A DNA stretch of 64,000 nt. It comes from Hemileia vastatrix. Its lineage: Eukaryota > Basidiomycota > Pucciniomycetes > Pucciniales > Zaghouaniaceae. Both the position numbers and the translations under genes were made by a program. The notes under the pieces were generated by a model. It did not search any database and was not told the DNA's origin. It saw nothing but the letters and a program-made list of their open reading frames with translations. Where the stretch lies: assembly GCA_030280995.1 (NCBI GenBank), contig JASXTE010000064.1:62001-126000 (forward strand), written 5' to 3'. Positions 41,301 through 49,800 of the stretch are shown here, in pieces; the first letter of the stretch is position 1; each line of letters begins with the position of its first letter.

Positions 41301-44300
41301 ACACACACACACACACATTTCACATTTCACATTTCACATGCACTTTTGCCCTGCTCAATTTAGTTTAGCCTTAGAGATGATTTGACTGACTTTTGCCTTT
41401 GCAAAAGAATAAAAGCGGTTCTTTTCCATTCACTCACACGCCTAAGAAGGGAAAAAAGAAGAGAAACAAGAAGAGAAACAAGTAACAAAGTGTGAGCCGA
41501 GAGGGCAACTCACAGCCCTTTTTATCCTCTTCTTTTCTTTCGCGATCATCAGAGTAACTTTGCAGAGTAAATCAGGTGAAATCACAAATTGTAACTTCCA
41601 CTCAACAGTCAAATGCGGCCCGACACGTTCTTTGTACAAATAAATTCGATGAACATTTGAAAATCAACGGTGTACTTTACATTAATGCTGCACTTAAAGA
41701 AATTGTAAGTTAAATTCACTAGAAAAAAATCTTGTCAACATCATATTGCAATTTTATTTTTCAATGAAAAGAAAATTTAAACAGGTCAAATTATTACTCT
41801 TTTTTTTCTTACTTGTACAGGTATGCAATTTGGTTATAGTAATTGCAAATCAAGTAGATTCAATTGTCAAAGAATATGAAAATCAGTGAGTGACATTCAA
41901 ATAAAAAATCAAAAAATGAGGTCACTTTTCAAAGTTTATTCAGATTTGTTATTCAAATGGTTCTTTCGACAGAACATACATGAATTTGCCAGACTAAAGG
42001 GACAACATAGCCCAGAAGAATCTGCACAACATCTTTGTCACGATTTTTTAGCCATTTGATGTCAACCTCTGTTCTTTTCTGTTCTCTTTTGTTATGTCTG
42101 TACAGTTCTGTTCTGTTCTGTAAGGTATTTTTTCCTGCAAATTCACTGCTGCTGTTGCATTCGTTCACTTGTTCACTTGAAGGCAAAGCAAGTGGTGACA
42201 GAAAATCGAAGAGAGTTAGTAAATAACCACAAATGCGATGGAATAAAATGGGTAGATAGAAGGGACAGAATTTTTTCACCGTGAGAGACAATGAAAGAGA
42301 AAGAATAGACTGCTAGATACAGAGAGAAACAGGAGAAACAGTTGAGTCGTCAGCCTGAACAACTATCGTTGAATAAATTTTACGGAAACACTGAATACTA
42401 TTTAGGTATGAAAATGCTCTTTGATCAATTGGTCTGGTTTTTCTTTTAGGTTAGAATAGTCTGATGAATTATTAAGATTCGTTGAGAAAGATACACACAC
42501 ATACACACAGACCGCTCCGGCAAAATGACAGGAGAAAGAGAAAAGAGTAAAAACGAAAGAAGAGAGAGAAAGAAGAGAGAGAAACAAGGGAGAAACATGT
42601 TCACTGCTTCACAAGAGAAAGAAAGAATCTCGACGGCCAATTTCACCTGGAAAGAATAAAGAGCCAGGGGAAAGAAGAGGCCCGAGTAAAAGGCAAAAGG
42701 AAAAAGTAATCCATCAAGTTCATGTAAAAATAAACTTGCAAAGCAAACAAAAGGTCACATGTTTTAAGTGAAATGGCGCGAATGTGTCTGACTGTGGAGA
42801 AAATTAATTAATCACCTGCCGACCAGATAAATTTGAATAGATCTAATTGCAATATATTCACAAGCTGTGACGGAAGGTCAAGTGATGTCAGATGGACTAA
42901 GGCAAAATGAATTGACTGAATCGATTGAATAAACTTAATCGGCACATCAAAGACTTTCCTGGACATGGAAAATTAAAAAGGTTTTAAAGTATGAGAGTCA
43001 AACAGGAGAGAGAGTCGTTTGAAAGACAAGTAAAAGTCAGCCTTTGTCAGTCAACTGTCGGAAAAGCGGCCTCCTGACACCAGAATAACGTCGAGTTCTA
43101 GAACAATACAAGTAGTAAATTGTTTTAGTATGTTTCGTCACTTTACGGGTCCAATGAAATGCCATTTGTCCAGTTGAAAGTGGCAACTTTTATTATTCTA
43201 TCCTTCATCGTTGGTGTGTGAAAGTTGTTTTTACTTTTATTTTTTTATGTCACTGTATGTATTGAGTGGTAAAGGAGGAATATTTTTTCTTCTCTCTTCG
43301 GGTAAAACATGCTAAGTGTGGTAGTTCCGGTTTTTGTGTCTCTTTACGATTGGAAAGAGACAAAAAATGTGTCTGCAAAGGAAAAAAAAGAAGACAGTGG
43401 GGAAAAGTACAGGACAATAAATCAACTCAACCACAAGGCGACCTGGTCGACTAAAGACATTTATATAAAGAATGCAATTGTCACATTGTACTTTACTCAT
43501 GTGTGCTAAGTCCGAGTGCACGGGAAGAATAAGACGAGAGAAAGAAAAAGAAAGAAAAAGAAAGAAAAAGGAAGAAAAAAAGTGAACTTGTACAAAGTAC
43601 AGAATACGAAGCATTTTTCTCAGTAGGTGTATGTTCTAAGGATGAGTTATACTGTTGTACTGCCTTGCATCGTACTAAATAAATACATATCCCAGAGTGA
43701 GCTGGACGCTGTCCAGTGTCCACTCAATGACCCTGCAAATGTCTGAGAGAAAGAAAAAAGGCAAAAGACAACTAAATACGAATGGACATTACTCGTTACA
43801 TTGTGAACAGACAGTGAGAAAGAACTGGATCTTTCCGTCTTTCCAATTCACACACACAAACACATATACACATGGTAAAGATAGAGAACATTTCTCATGA
43901 ATCCATCCGAAGGGAAAAATAATGTACTTCGATGAATCACAGATTTAGACCTTTTTTAAATGAAAAAATACCGTCAAACAGATGAAATATTTTGTCAATG
44001 ACAAACTTGTGCATATAAATTGCAGTGAAAAATGTAAATTGAATACTTTTGGCAACAGATAAAGTCAAATATGAAAAGGGTCGAATTCCCTTGACTCAAC
44101 AGAATCTAATTTAAATGGTGCAAATAAATCTTTTTCATTCTGTAAATTGATATTGATTTACAGACGAGTGAGAGGGAACTATATTAGTGTAAACACCTCA
44201 ATCGACTGAGAAGAGTAAGAAGCAAAAGTAAAAAAGTAAAGAACAAGTTAAGAAAAAAGTGTCTACTCAATCTTACCTCGCCAAGTAGATGCGTTGCAAA

Positions 44301-45913
44301 TTAGTCAAACCAAGAGATGAGAAAGATGTTGTTGGTTGACTCAACAGATCATCTAAATCATTATCATTCAAGTTGAGAACTTGTGTATCTGATTCGATCG
44401 ATTCGGGAATCAGAGTTAACGATGCCGATTCGCAGAGGACGGTTTTTTTTGCCATTTCGCCATTTACATTGACACACGGATGGACAAAACGGACTTGACA
44501 GCATCGATGAAATGGGTAGAACATTCGATTGCTTGCTCATGTTGACTGTATACTGTGGTGATTCTATCGAGTTGTAAGTTAAAGGTCGACCCAGAGTGGG
44601 CATAAAAGATGAACTTTGTACAAGACTAGTTGCCACTTGCGTTTCAGCTGAATGTGTAACATTACTCACATAATCATTTGATAGTTTTTTTTTCATACAA
44701 AATGGTGAAATTGTGCATCTTTTGGATTGGTTTATCATTTGTTGAGACAAGATGACTGTTGTCATTCATCATTAAATGATACACACCATCACCATCACCA
44801 TCACCGTCACTGTGTTTATCTTTGGAGCTGAATTTACTAGGGATTAATACACTTTCACGATAATCATTATTAGTTTGACGTGATGGAAAATTCTTCCTGA
44901 CAGGGTGGTTCAATTTTTCATCATCAAATAATTCAATCGGATTGGACGATGAGGACGATGCAAATATTACTGGCTGATGGGAAGACGAATAAGTCGACGA
45001 AGACGAAGAAGAATAGTGATGAGGATGTCGATGATGAGAAGGATGAGAAAGATGAGAAAGATGAAAAGGATGAACAGGGTGAGCAGAATGAGGAGAATGA
45101 GTTGGATAAGTCGAAGGTTGATGAAAATGCTGTCGGTTCTTATGATGATGTTTCTGTGGTGGCATAGAAGATGAAGAAGTAGAGGGATGTTGAATGATGA
45201 ATTGATCAGTTGATGATGATTTAGTCAATTGGTCAGTACTTTTTTCATCCATTAATATTTCAAGCGAATTTTGGATGTCCACTTTAATGGAATTTCTGAT
45301 TCGGTGGTCTCGTGCCGCTGAATCATCTTCAATTGCTTTTGACCCGCTCTGCGAGTTCACATCGAAAAAGAGGTTAAAATATGTGATTAAATGATAAAGT
45401 ACCGACAGGCAATCGAAAAATGTTCCAGCAAAGAGAATCAGAATAGACAAGAAGAATCGAAAAGAGTTGAACATAGTAGAACAGAATAGAACAGAATAGA
45501 AAAACTGCTAATGAAAAAAGGATTCGGGATAAACACAAAGTTCAATATGAGTTTTGACACTCGGAAAATATCGAAGAATCAAATGGAATAGAAATTGAGG
45601 GAAAAAAAGAAGCCAAAAGAATGGAAGCGAGTTGACTTTGACACGTTATTAGAAAAAGACGGCCACAACCAGGATGCAGGGAACAGCAAAGGAAGAGAAA
45701 TAATAAGAGAAAGAGAAAGAAAAAGTCCTTGTAACATTCGAGGTGTGTAAAGGAAAAAAAATAAAAGAACAGTTGCTTAGGAATAAGGCAAAATGTCAAA
45801 CTTACATCATTTGTGTCAAAAGGCAAACCGTTTGTACTCACAACAAACGAACCACAGGATCTCAGTGAAATGGCTAAAATTACAATAAAAATCGAAAAAG
45901 AATTTCGATTCAT
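4216..45913 (-). CDS. kek: Kekkon-like LRR-Ig transmembrane receptor, five exons, three A-run frameshifts
   Basis: Spliced from 45913-45806, 45348-44277, 25591-24726, 12105-11904 and 6443-4216; all junctions are GT-AG and in phase. Allowing one A fewer at each of three A-runs, the product is about 1,490 residues. Order: signal peptide (about 1-26); Ser/His-rich extension (37-323); LRRNT with cysteines C-x3-C-x-C (from 324); leucine-rich repeats (about 345-513); LRRCT beginning NPWHCDC (514-563); Ser/Asn-rich linker (564-672); one Ig domain (about 675-770; Cys near 689 and 752, WYRNG between); membrane helix (about 804-828); cytoplasmic tail (829-1490). The order signal-LRR-Ig-TM-tail and phrases such as TNLVELDLSSNYLTTVP and NPWHCDC are typical of the kekkon family, surface proteins of which Drosophila Kek1 restrains EGFR signalling. 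The ligand here is unknown. The protein is much longer than fly keks because of the extension, linker and tail. I cannot say which paralogue it is. Homopolymer miscalls are the likeliest cause of the frame breaks; a decaying gene is the alternative. Confidence 0.9.
5615..5620 (-). other. Frame break 3 in kekkon-like CDS (A6 on coding strand)
   Basis: Upstream reading gives DGKKRLRG and then a stop. Downstream coding resumes as KNDCVDGHQIDSLNY in the frame reached by one fewer A (A5). The break lies near residue 1024 in the cytoplasmic tail. It may be an indel error, a real mutation, or a 61-nt intron. Confidence 0.75.
6444..11903 (-). other. Kekkon-like gene intron 4 (about 5.5 kb)
   Basis: Bounded by GTAAGG (from 11903) and an AAACAG acceptor (6445-6444), splitting an Arg codon (AG|G). 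I see no nested gene. Contents are polypyrimidine/polypurine stretches (near 7700-8100), an 8-bp array at 7342-7389 and simple purine runs (9690-9770). Confidence 0.9.
7342..7389. repeat. 8-bp tandem repeat (AAATGGAC type), 6 units
   Basis: Units read AAATGTAC, AAATGGAC, AAATGGAC, AGATGGGC, AAATGGAC and AAATGGAA. The unit is closely related to that of the array at 812-851, although the loci are 6.5 kb apart. Confidence 0.92.
11904..12105 (-). CDS. Kekkon-like gene exon 4: Ig-domain core
   Basis: The exon encodes GEDGTLECAAES...NINWYRNG...LPKDTG, the first Ig cysteine through to just before the second. The acceptor is AAAATCAG at 12107-12106. The open frame continues 22 codons upstream to a TGA at 12175-12173, but only the acceptor at 12106 gives the correct phase and a normal Ig strand (RVQVIEGEDGTLEC) when joined to exon 3. 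The donor GTAAGG begins at 11903. Confidence 0.92.
12389..12416. repeat. 7-bp tandem repeat (GACAAAA), 4 perfect units
   Basis: Four identical consecutive units are directly visible. Confidence 0.95.
13566..13592. repeat. 9-bp tandem repeat (CTTGGTGTA), 3 units
   Basis: Two identical units are followed by CTCGATGTA with two substitutions. Confidence 0.9.
15721..15790. repeat. Polypyrimidine tract with TCTTTTTTC periodicity
   Basis: About 70 nt contain only C and T, in repeated CTCTTTTTT blocks. It lies inside a long intron and may have triplex-forming potential. Confidence 0.85.
21914..21958. repeat. GTCTGTCG/GTCTGT repeat tract
   Basis: CGGTCTGTCGGTCTGTTGG is followed by a GTCT tetranucleotide run. 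It is a simple-sequence tract in intron 3. Confidence 0.85.
22502..22528. repeat. 9-bp tandem repeat (ATTGGTGCA), 3 perfect units
   Basis: Three identical units are directly visible. Confidence 0.95.
23273..23311. repeat. CAT trinucleotide microsatellite, 13 units
   Basis: Thirteen CAT units with one CAC interruption (23285-23287). In one frame it would read poly-His, but the surrounding frames are short and unsupported, so it is a microsatellite. Confidence 0.97.
24580..24603. repeat. Short perfect inverted repeat (11-bp arms, 2-nt spacer)
   Basis: The left arm ATGACCGAATG and right arm CATTCGGTCAT are exact reverse complements around AA. It lies in intron 3, about 120 nt on the downstream side of the exon 3 donor. 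Confidence 0.9.
24726..25591 (-). CDS. Kekkon-like gene exon 3: LRRs, LRRCT and linker
   Basis: The acceptor TTTTCCAG at 25593-25592 joins exon 2 to give LARCKLTGISANLF, matching the LAR-C junction pattern of kekkon LRRs. Leucine-rich repeats follow, with LxxLxLxxNxL spacing (VELDLSSNYLTTVP, LRKLSLANNFL, IEFLDLTNCSL, LQVLHLALNEL, LKELTLHGNPW). The LRRCT has NPWHCDC and later Cys near residues 542 and 563. The rest is linker with a ten-serine run and an N-rich/acidic segment, which fly keks lack between LRRCT and Ig. The exon ends VQVIE-G at donor GTAAGA (24725). Confidence 0.95.
26392..26431. repeat. 10-bp tandem repeat (AGAACAGAAT), 4 units
   Basis: Two perfect units are followed by AGAACAGAGT and AGAATAGAAG. 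The same unit recurs at 45478-45497 and, in reverse complement, at 19495-19543 and 42069-42122. Confidence 0.92.
30574..30601. repeat. Perfect inverted repeat (13-bp arms, 2-nt spacer)
   Basis: TCAATTGAATTGA and TCAATTCAATTGA are exact reverse complements separated by CT. The site is in intron 2 and the arms are AT-rich. Confidence 0.93.
32041..32072. repeat. AATG tetranucleotide microsatellite, 8 units
   Basis: Eight perfect AATG units are directly visible. Confidence 0.97.
36871..36940. repeat. Polypurine GAAA/GAAGAAA tract
   Basis: About 70 nt are almost exclusively A and G, with a mirror-like GAAAGAAAGAGAAG arrangement. Confidence 0.85.
37083..37102. repeat. GT dinucleotide microsatellite, 10 units
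   Basis: Ten uninterrupted GT units are directly visible. Confidence 0.96.
40512..40535. repeat. GA dinucleotide microsatellite, 12 units
   Basis: Twelve uninterrupted GA units are directly visible. Confidence 0.96.
41297..41334. repeat. AC microsatellite followed by CACATTT x3
   Basis: About ten AC units run directly into three perfect 7-bp CACATTT units (41314-41334). Confidence 0.94.
43531..43581. repeat. Polypurine AAAGAAAAAG tract with mirror symmetry
   Basis: The tract contains only A and G, dominated by repeated GAAAGAAAAA units of about 10 bp. Triplex potential is possible. Confidence 0.85.
44277..45348 (-). CDS. Kekkon-like gene exon 2: His/Ser-rich extension, LRRNT, first LRR
   Basis: The acceptor CTCGCAG at 45350-45349 is phase 0 and matches exon 1; the donor GTAAGA starts at 44276. 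Residues 37-257 are low-complexity: serine runs, a histidine-rich segment (about 103-147) and DGDGDGDG. The LRRNT signature CPSVCQCKWRNGKK...LCE then appears, followed by LRR phrases (QVLNLNDNDL, NLQRIYLAR). Reading it needs two frame changes, at coding-strand A9 (44693-44685) and A8 (44450-44443). In both cases one A fewer makes the frame continuous. The second break separates the third and fourth LRRNT cysteines, so it cannot be an artefact of exon choice. Confidence 0.9.
44443..44450 (-). other. Frame break 2 in kekkon-like CDS (A8 inside LRRNT)
   Basis: As given, the frame reads NGKKNRPLRIG and terminates. With A7 it reads NGKKTVLCESASL, completing the four-cysteine LRRNT. Confidence 0.88.
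44685..44693 (-). other. Frame break 1 in kekkon-like CDS (A9 upstream of LRRNT)
   Basis: As given, the frame reads YEKKTIK and stops at 44674. With A8 it continues YEKKLSNDYVSNV into the LRRNT. I tested a short intron from GTATGA to TTCAG here and it fails on phase, giving a stop. Confidence 0.75.
45033..45095. repeat. 9-bp coding minisatellite, 7 units, encodes His-rich tract
   Basis: On the plus strand the units read GATGAGAAG, GATGAGAAA (x2), GATGAAAAG, GATGAACAG, GGTGAGCAG and AATGAGGAG. On the coding minus strand each unit is a tripeptide carrying one histidine (patterns such as FHL, SHL, SHP). The plus-strand frame would be Asp/Glu/Lys-rich but has no support as a gene. Confidence 0.93.
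45349..45805 (-). other. Kekkon-like gene intron 1 (457 nt)
   Basis: Donor GAT|GTAAGT and acceptor ACTCGCAG| are both phase 0. The intron holds a pyrimidine-rich tail (minus strand 45480-45352), two AGAACAGAAT units (45478-45497) and an in-frame ATG at 45474. That ATG would give a hydrophobic leader (MFNSFRFFLSILILFAGTFF) if the intron were not used. Confidence 0.75.
45478..45497. repeat. 10-bp tandem repeat (AGAACAGAAT), 2 perfect units
   Basis: The unit is identical to that of the array at 26392-26431. Confidence 0.93.
45806..45913 (-). CDS. Kekkon-like gene exon 1: signal peptide
   Basis: ATG at 45913 opens 36 codons beginning MNRNSFSIFIVILAISLRSC, a classical short signal peptide with a likely cleavage in the SCGSF-VVS region. 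The exon ends at a consensus donor, GAT|GTAAGT. The phase matches the exon 2 acceptor at 45349. I chose this start over the ATG at 45474 because the alternative leader would consist of the intron's pyrimidine tract. This exon is inferred from leader plus splice signals; no domain confirms it. Confidence 0.72.
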
Positions 45914-46852
45914 CCTGGACGGAGATGATGAGATGAAACTCGTCGTCTTGTTAGTAATTAAATTTGTCAAAAGAGTCCTTCCGACTCAAAGTCGAGGAGT
46001 TTATCGAAAAATGACGAAATTTCCAGCGAGTCCAAGTTATTTGTCCTCACTGAGTTCGGTGTAAAGGAATTTCTAAGTCTGAGTCTGTGTCTGTGTGTTA
46101 GTGTCGACTGGTTCTGGTTGTCAAGTTGTTCGATTGGGCGATCGGATAATTCGAAAGGACGACCCAAAGTACCTCTGGTCACCACTTTTGAGGTCTTGCA
46201 AGTTGAAAACACAACTTAGTCGACTTGCACGTGGCTGTTTGCTCTTATTCTCGTGTACTTTTTCCCTTTATTCGCTTCTCTTTGCTGGTCTTTGCTGGTC
46301 TTCGTGTGTCTGTTGGTGACACTTTTAACTGGCTTCTTCAAGTGGCCAAATAACTTGTGGAAGTTTAAAGGCTTTTTTTAAATTTCCCTTTGATTCTTCG
46401 ATAAAGTGAAAATCGTCAATATCGTCAATACCATCCAAGAGTGAGTACAACCAGAGGCAATGTCGAGGATGAATGTTTGCACCATCATTTCACTTGGTCA
46501 ATGTAAATGGTCACTGGTCATCTATCGGGCGACACTTTGTGACCAGCAACGATTTACCCGACACCAAGGAAACAGCCTGCAAATGGGCCATCTTATAGAG
46601 AGGTAAAATAAATAAAAAAACATCACAAGGAAGATACACAGATGATTTTGTTATGATGAATGCTGAGTCAATTTTTTTTATTCCTTTTTTCTACTTTCTC
46701 GTGACAAAAGTTGAATAAAATTCCTTCTTCTTTCACCTCGATTGGTAAAACCTGTTTATTATATTGTACTGAGTAATGGTGAATTACGATTGATGTTCTT
46801 CAAGTAACTTTTCACAGTAAATTGACAAAACTCGATGACCGTGTGACCGTTT

Positions 46853-46888
46853 GAAACATTCGAAACATTTGAAACATTTGGAACATTT
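46853..46888. repeat. 9-bp tandem repeat (GAAACATTY), 4 units
   Basis: Units are GAAACATTC, GAAACATTT, GAAACATTT and GGAACATTT. Confidence 0.93.
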
Positions 46889-49800
46889 GAAGGATCTCTT
46901 GTTAACAAGAAGAAGTGAAATGTACTTTTTCAGATTAGAACATAAGCACGTGTTAAAATTTGATGGAACATCGATGTGAAAAATGTTGATGTTGCTGAAT
47001 AAAACATTTGATCATGACGAACATTTAGAAAAACGGTCATATAAACTTGGCTGATTAAAAAGTTGCCGTTGTAAAGAAGTGCAGGTAAAACGGATAATGT
47101 ACACTTGGTAGACAAGTTGTAGTTGTATGTCAATGTTCACAAGGTAGAAAGAAAGAAAAGAACCGCTTCATCGAGGGCAGTGCACTTGCTGCATTTCGAG
47201 CTGGCTTTCACTTGTACTTGTACTGGCAGTTCGTATTGCATTCGACGGTCGACAGTCGACAGTGTCTTTCTTCCCAGGCGAAGGTTCGGTACTCTCTGTA
47301 GGTTTGTTCTGTAGTGTCGATTCTAGCTTGAAACCTCGTGAGTTTCAACAGTTCTTGCGCAGTTTGTCGATCAGTTTGCGAATGGTTGGAAGAGTCGAAG
47401 AGAGTCGAAGAGCCAGTTCGAAAGGACCAGAACATGCACATAAATGAAAGATATTGTGCCCAATTTAGGTTCTTGTGCTGCCTTCTGTATCCATTTGATC
47501 TGTTTACTTCCTATTTCCTTTGAAAAGCACCTGATTGTAATGATGCAACGAGCCAGAACACACATGAACAAATGACCAGTTGGTTTGACATGGTAAAAAT
47601 GGCAACATTTACGACAACAGTTGACATCAAGCAAACAAGCGAAACTTTATATTGTCCGAGATGATTAGTTCTGCAGTCTTTGCTTCTCTCTCTTCTCTCT
47701 ACATTTCCGGTTCTGTTCAAACAACATTTACCTTGTAAACGTTACCAATCTCAAACAGCGCGTCTACACTTGTTTATTCCTTCATGAAAAAGTTTACTCT
47801 GTATCTCGTTTCACTTCTTCGCCCGGGTTGTTTTGCTAGTACGATAAATCTTGCATTCAAACTATCTCTTGCGACGGAAAACTATCAAGTTCTTTAATGA
47901 CTTTCACTTGGTTAAAAACGACTTTATCTTTGCCACTTAATCGATAAATTGTGTGACAATCAAGTTATTTGTCAAATTTCACCACGGTAATCGGCTGACG
48001 AGTTGACTATTAATATCATCTAATTGTCATTCAGATCACAAGTAACTTGTGTACATTTGCCATGTTTGACTTGTTTTCTGAGAATTTTATTTCGAGTTTC
48101 ATGTCGATCGATACAGAGAGAAAAAAGAAGCAAAGGAAAAAGAGAATGAAAAAAAAATCCATCAAGGGAAACAGCAAATTTCAATATACTCTATTTCAAG
48201 AAGTTTCTTTGCAACTTCAACCACGTGAGTCGGCAACAAAATCACTGTCTGATGATGACAAATAATCGATCTGTTTCAAAGTCGGTTTTAGAGCAAACAG
48301 ATTGACCAAGTTGGCAAAATATGGAAATATATGAAAAATAGAGAAAATATTTATTGACTCATTTAAAATTATCCAGGAGTGATTGTGTGTTTTCACCGTC
48401 AAATTCCAATGAAAGAGCGAGGATGAAAGGAAAGCACAAGGCAAAATATTCAAGATAAAAGCTCAAGCAGGGCGGAAGGAAAGACACATCATACACTTGA
48501 TCGACAAACAAAGTGAGATTATGTGATTTATCTGTGTTCGGCGTGAGGATGTGGTGTATATGTGTCATTTTGCAAATGGTTCCATTGAAACAGACAAAAG
48601 AGTTAAATGCTGCATCCGAGTGTGATGAGTGGAACATTATTTGAGCAAGGTGATTCATCCACATGATGGTTTCACTTTCACACTGAGTGGATCGAGTTGC
48701 TTAGCATCCCTGTTTAATATTGGTCTTTTCCCTCTCTCACCTTGATACGATTTGCGAGTGAGCAACATGATGAAATGTGACCGATTAGTTCATTCGTTAT
48801 TCCTGTATGGTATCATTGATCCTTTGGTCATACTCGGTCATACATCTGGGCGAAGTAGCAATTGTCAAAGTGGTCAAATATCCTGTAAGAGAGTAAAAGG
48901 AGACGGTCAATAATGAGAAAGGAGGGACACAAAAGGGCAGACAGGTAAGTACAGGCAAAGGAAAATACAGGGAAAAGGGTAAAAGGTCAAAGAGAAAGAC
49001 GACAGGCGACTATTGTCACATCGGATGATGACTGAACTGACGACATGGCGATTCGATGAGAGGACAGGTAGACTGATAGACAGGTACAATGAAGACGGAA
49101 GAAATTAAGGGATGCACTAATCAATGGAAGGAGAAAAAGAACGCACACAAACAAGGAATCTATTCAATTGACCCTTGCGACCTTTCCTTCAAACCTCCTG
49201 AGTAAATTTTTCTCGGTCACGTGACTCTCCCAGGACGCTTGAAGGACCGTCAGATCATTGTACCATCGGATCATTGGACCATCGGACACATTGTCGATTT
49301 CATGCTGTCACTTGAGCGGCCATCTTTTTCCCTTGTCTACTCGATTGTGTCCAAACACGGAGATCATTATTCACTTTTGATGGCGCATTTGTCTCTTTGG
49401 TGACACTCGTTGATCTTTTTTTTTCTTTTTTTCCTCTCTCTTTGCTCTTTTCGCAGTTTTACACTACAAGTTCGACTTTTATCAACACACACACAGAATG
49501 TTTCTTCACTTTTTCACATTACTTTTCCTCTCTTTAATTATCTTGTTCACTTAAAAATTGCAAATAAATTACATTCGAATCCTGACTGAGTGACAAATGA
49601 AAAGCTTGCTCTGCTCTTTTTCTCATTTACTCATTCTTCAATTCTTTGATTTTTTCATTTGTTCATTCTCTCCTTCTTTTCTTCTTTTCTTCTCATGCAA
49701 AGGCGAGTCAACTGTTCAGCATGAGTAATTAACCAGTCAAAAATATAATCCTTTGCAGTTGAGACGATTGATTAGTGCCATTAACTTGCTATTGATTGAT

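Larger units (their letters stand above)
25592..44276 (-). other. Kekkon-like gene intron 2 (about 18.7 kb)
   Basis: Donor GTAAGATT at 44276 and acceptor TTTTCCAG at 25593-25592 split an Arg codon. I found no nested gene that I can defend. Open frames such as 31205-31549 (+, 114 codons, ATG start) have no recognisable domain. The stretch holds the AGAACAGAAT array (26392-26431), an inverted repeat (30574-30601), AATG x8 (32041-32072), polypurine blocks (36871-36940, 38860-38940, 43531-43581) and GT, GA and CA microsatellites. Three copies of the decamer GATGCGGATG lie at 30117, 31076 and 35568. Confidence 0.9.

Noticed and set aside
44640..44700. 51-nt intron (GTATGA to TTCAG) as explanation for frame break 1
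   Set aside because: The phase is wrong and splicing would create an immediate stop.
44949..45167. Plus-strand Asp/Glu/Lys-rich frame
   Set aside because: It is the antisense reading of the histidine-rich minisatellite in kekkon exon 2; no independent support.
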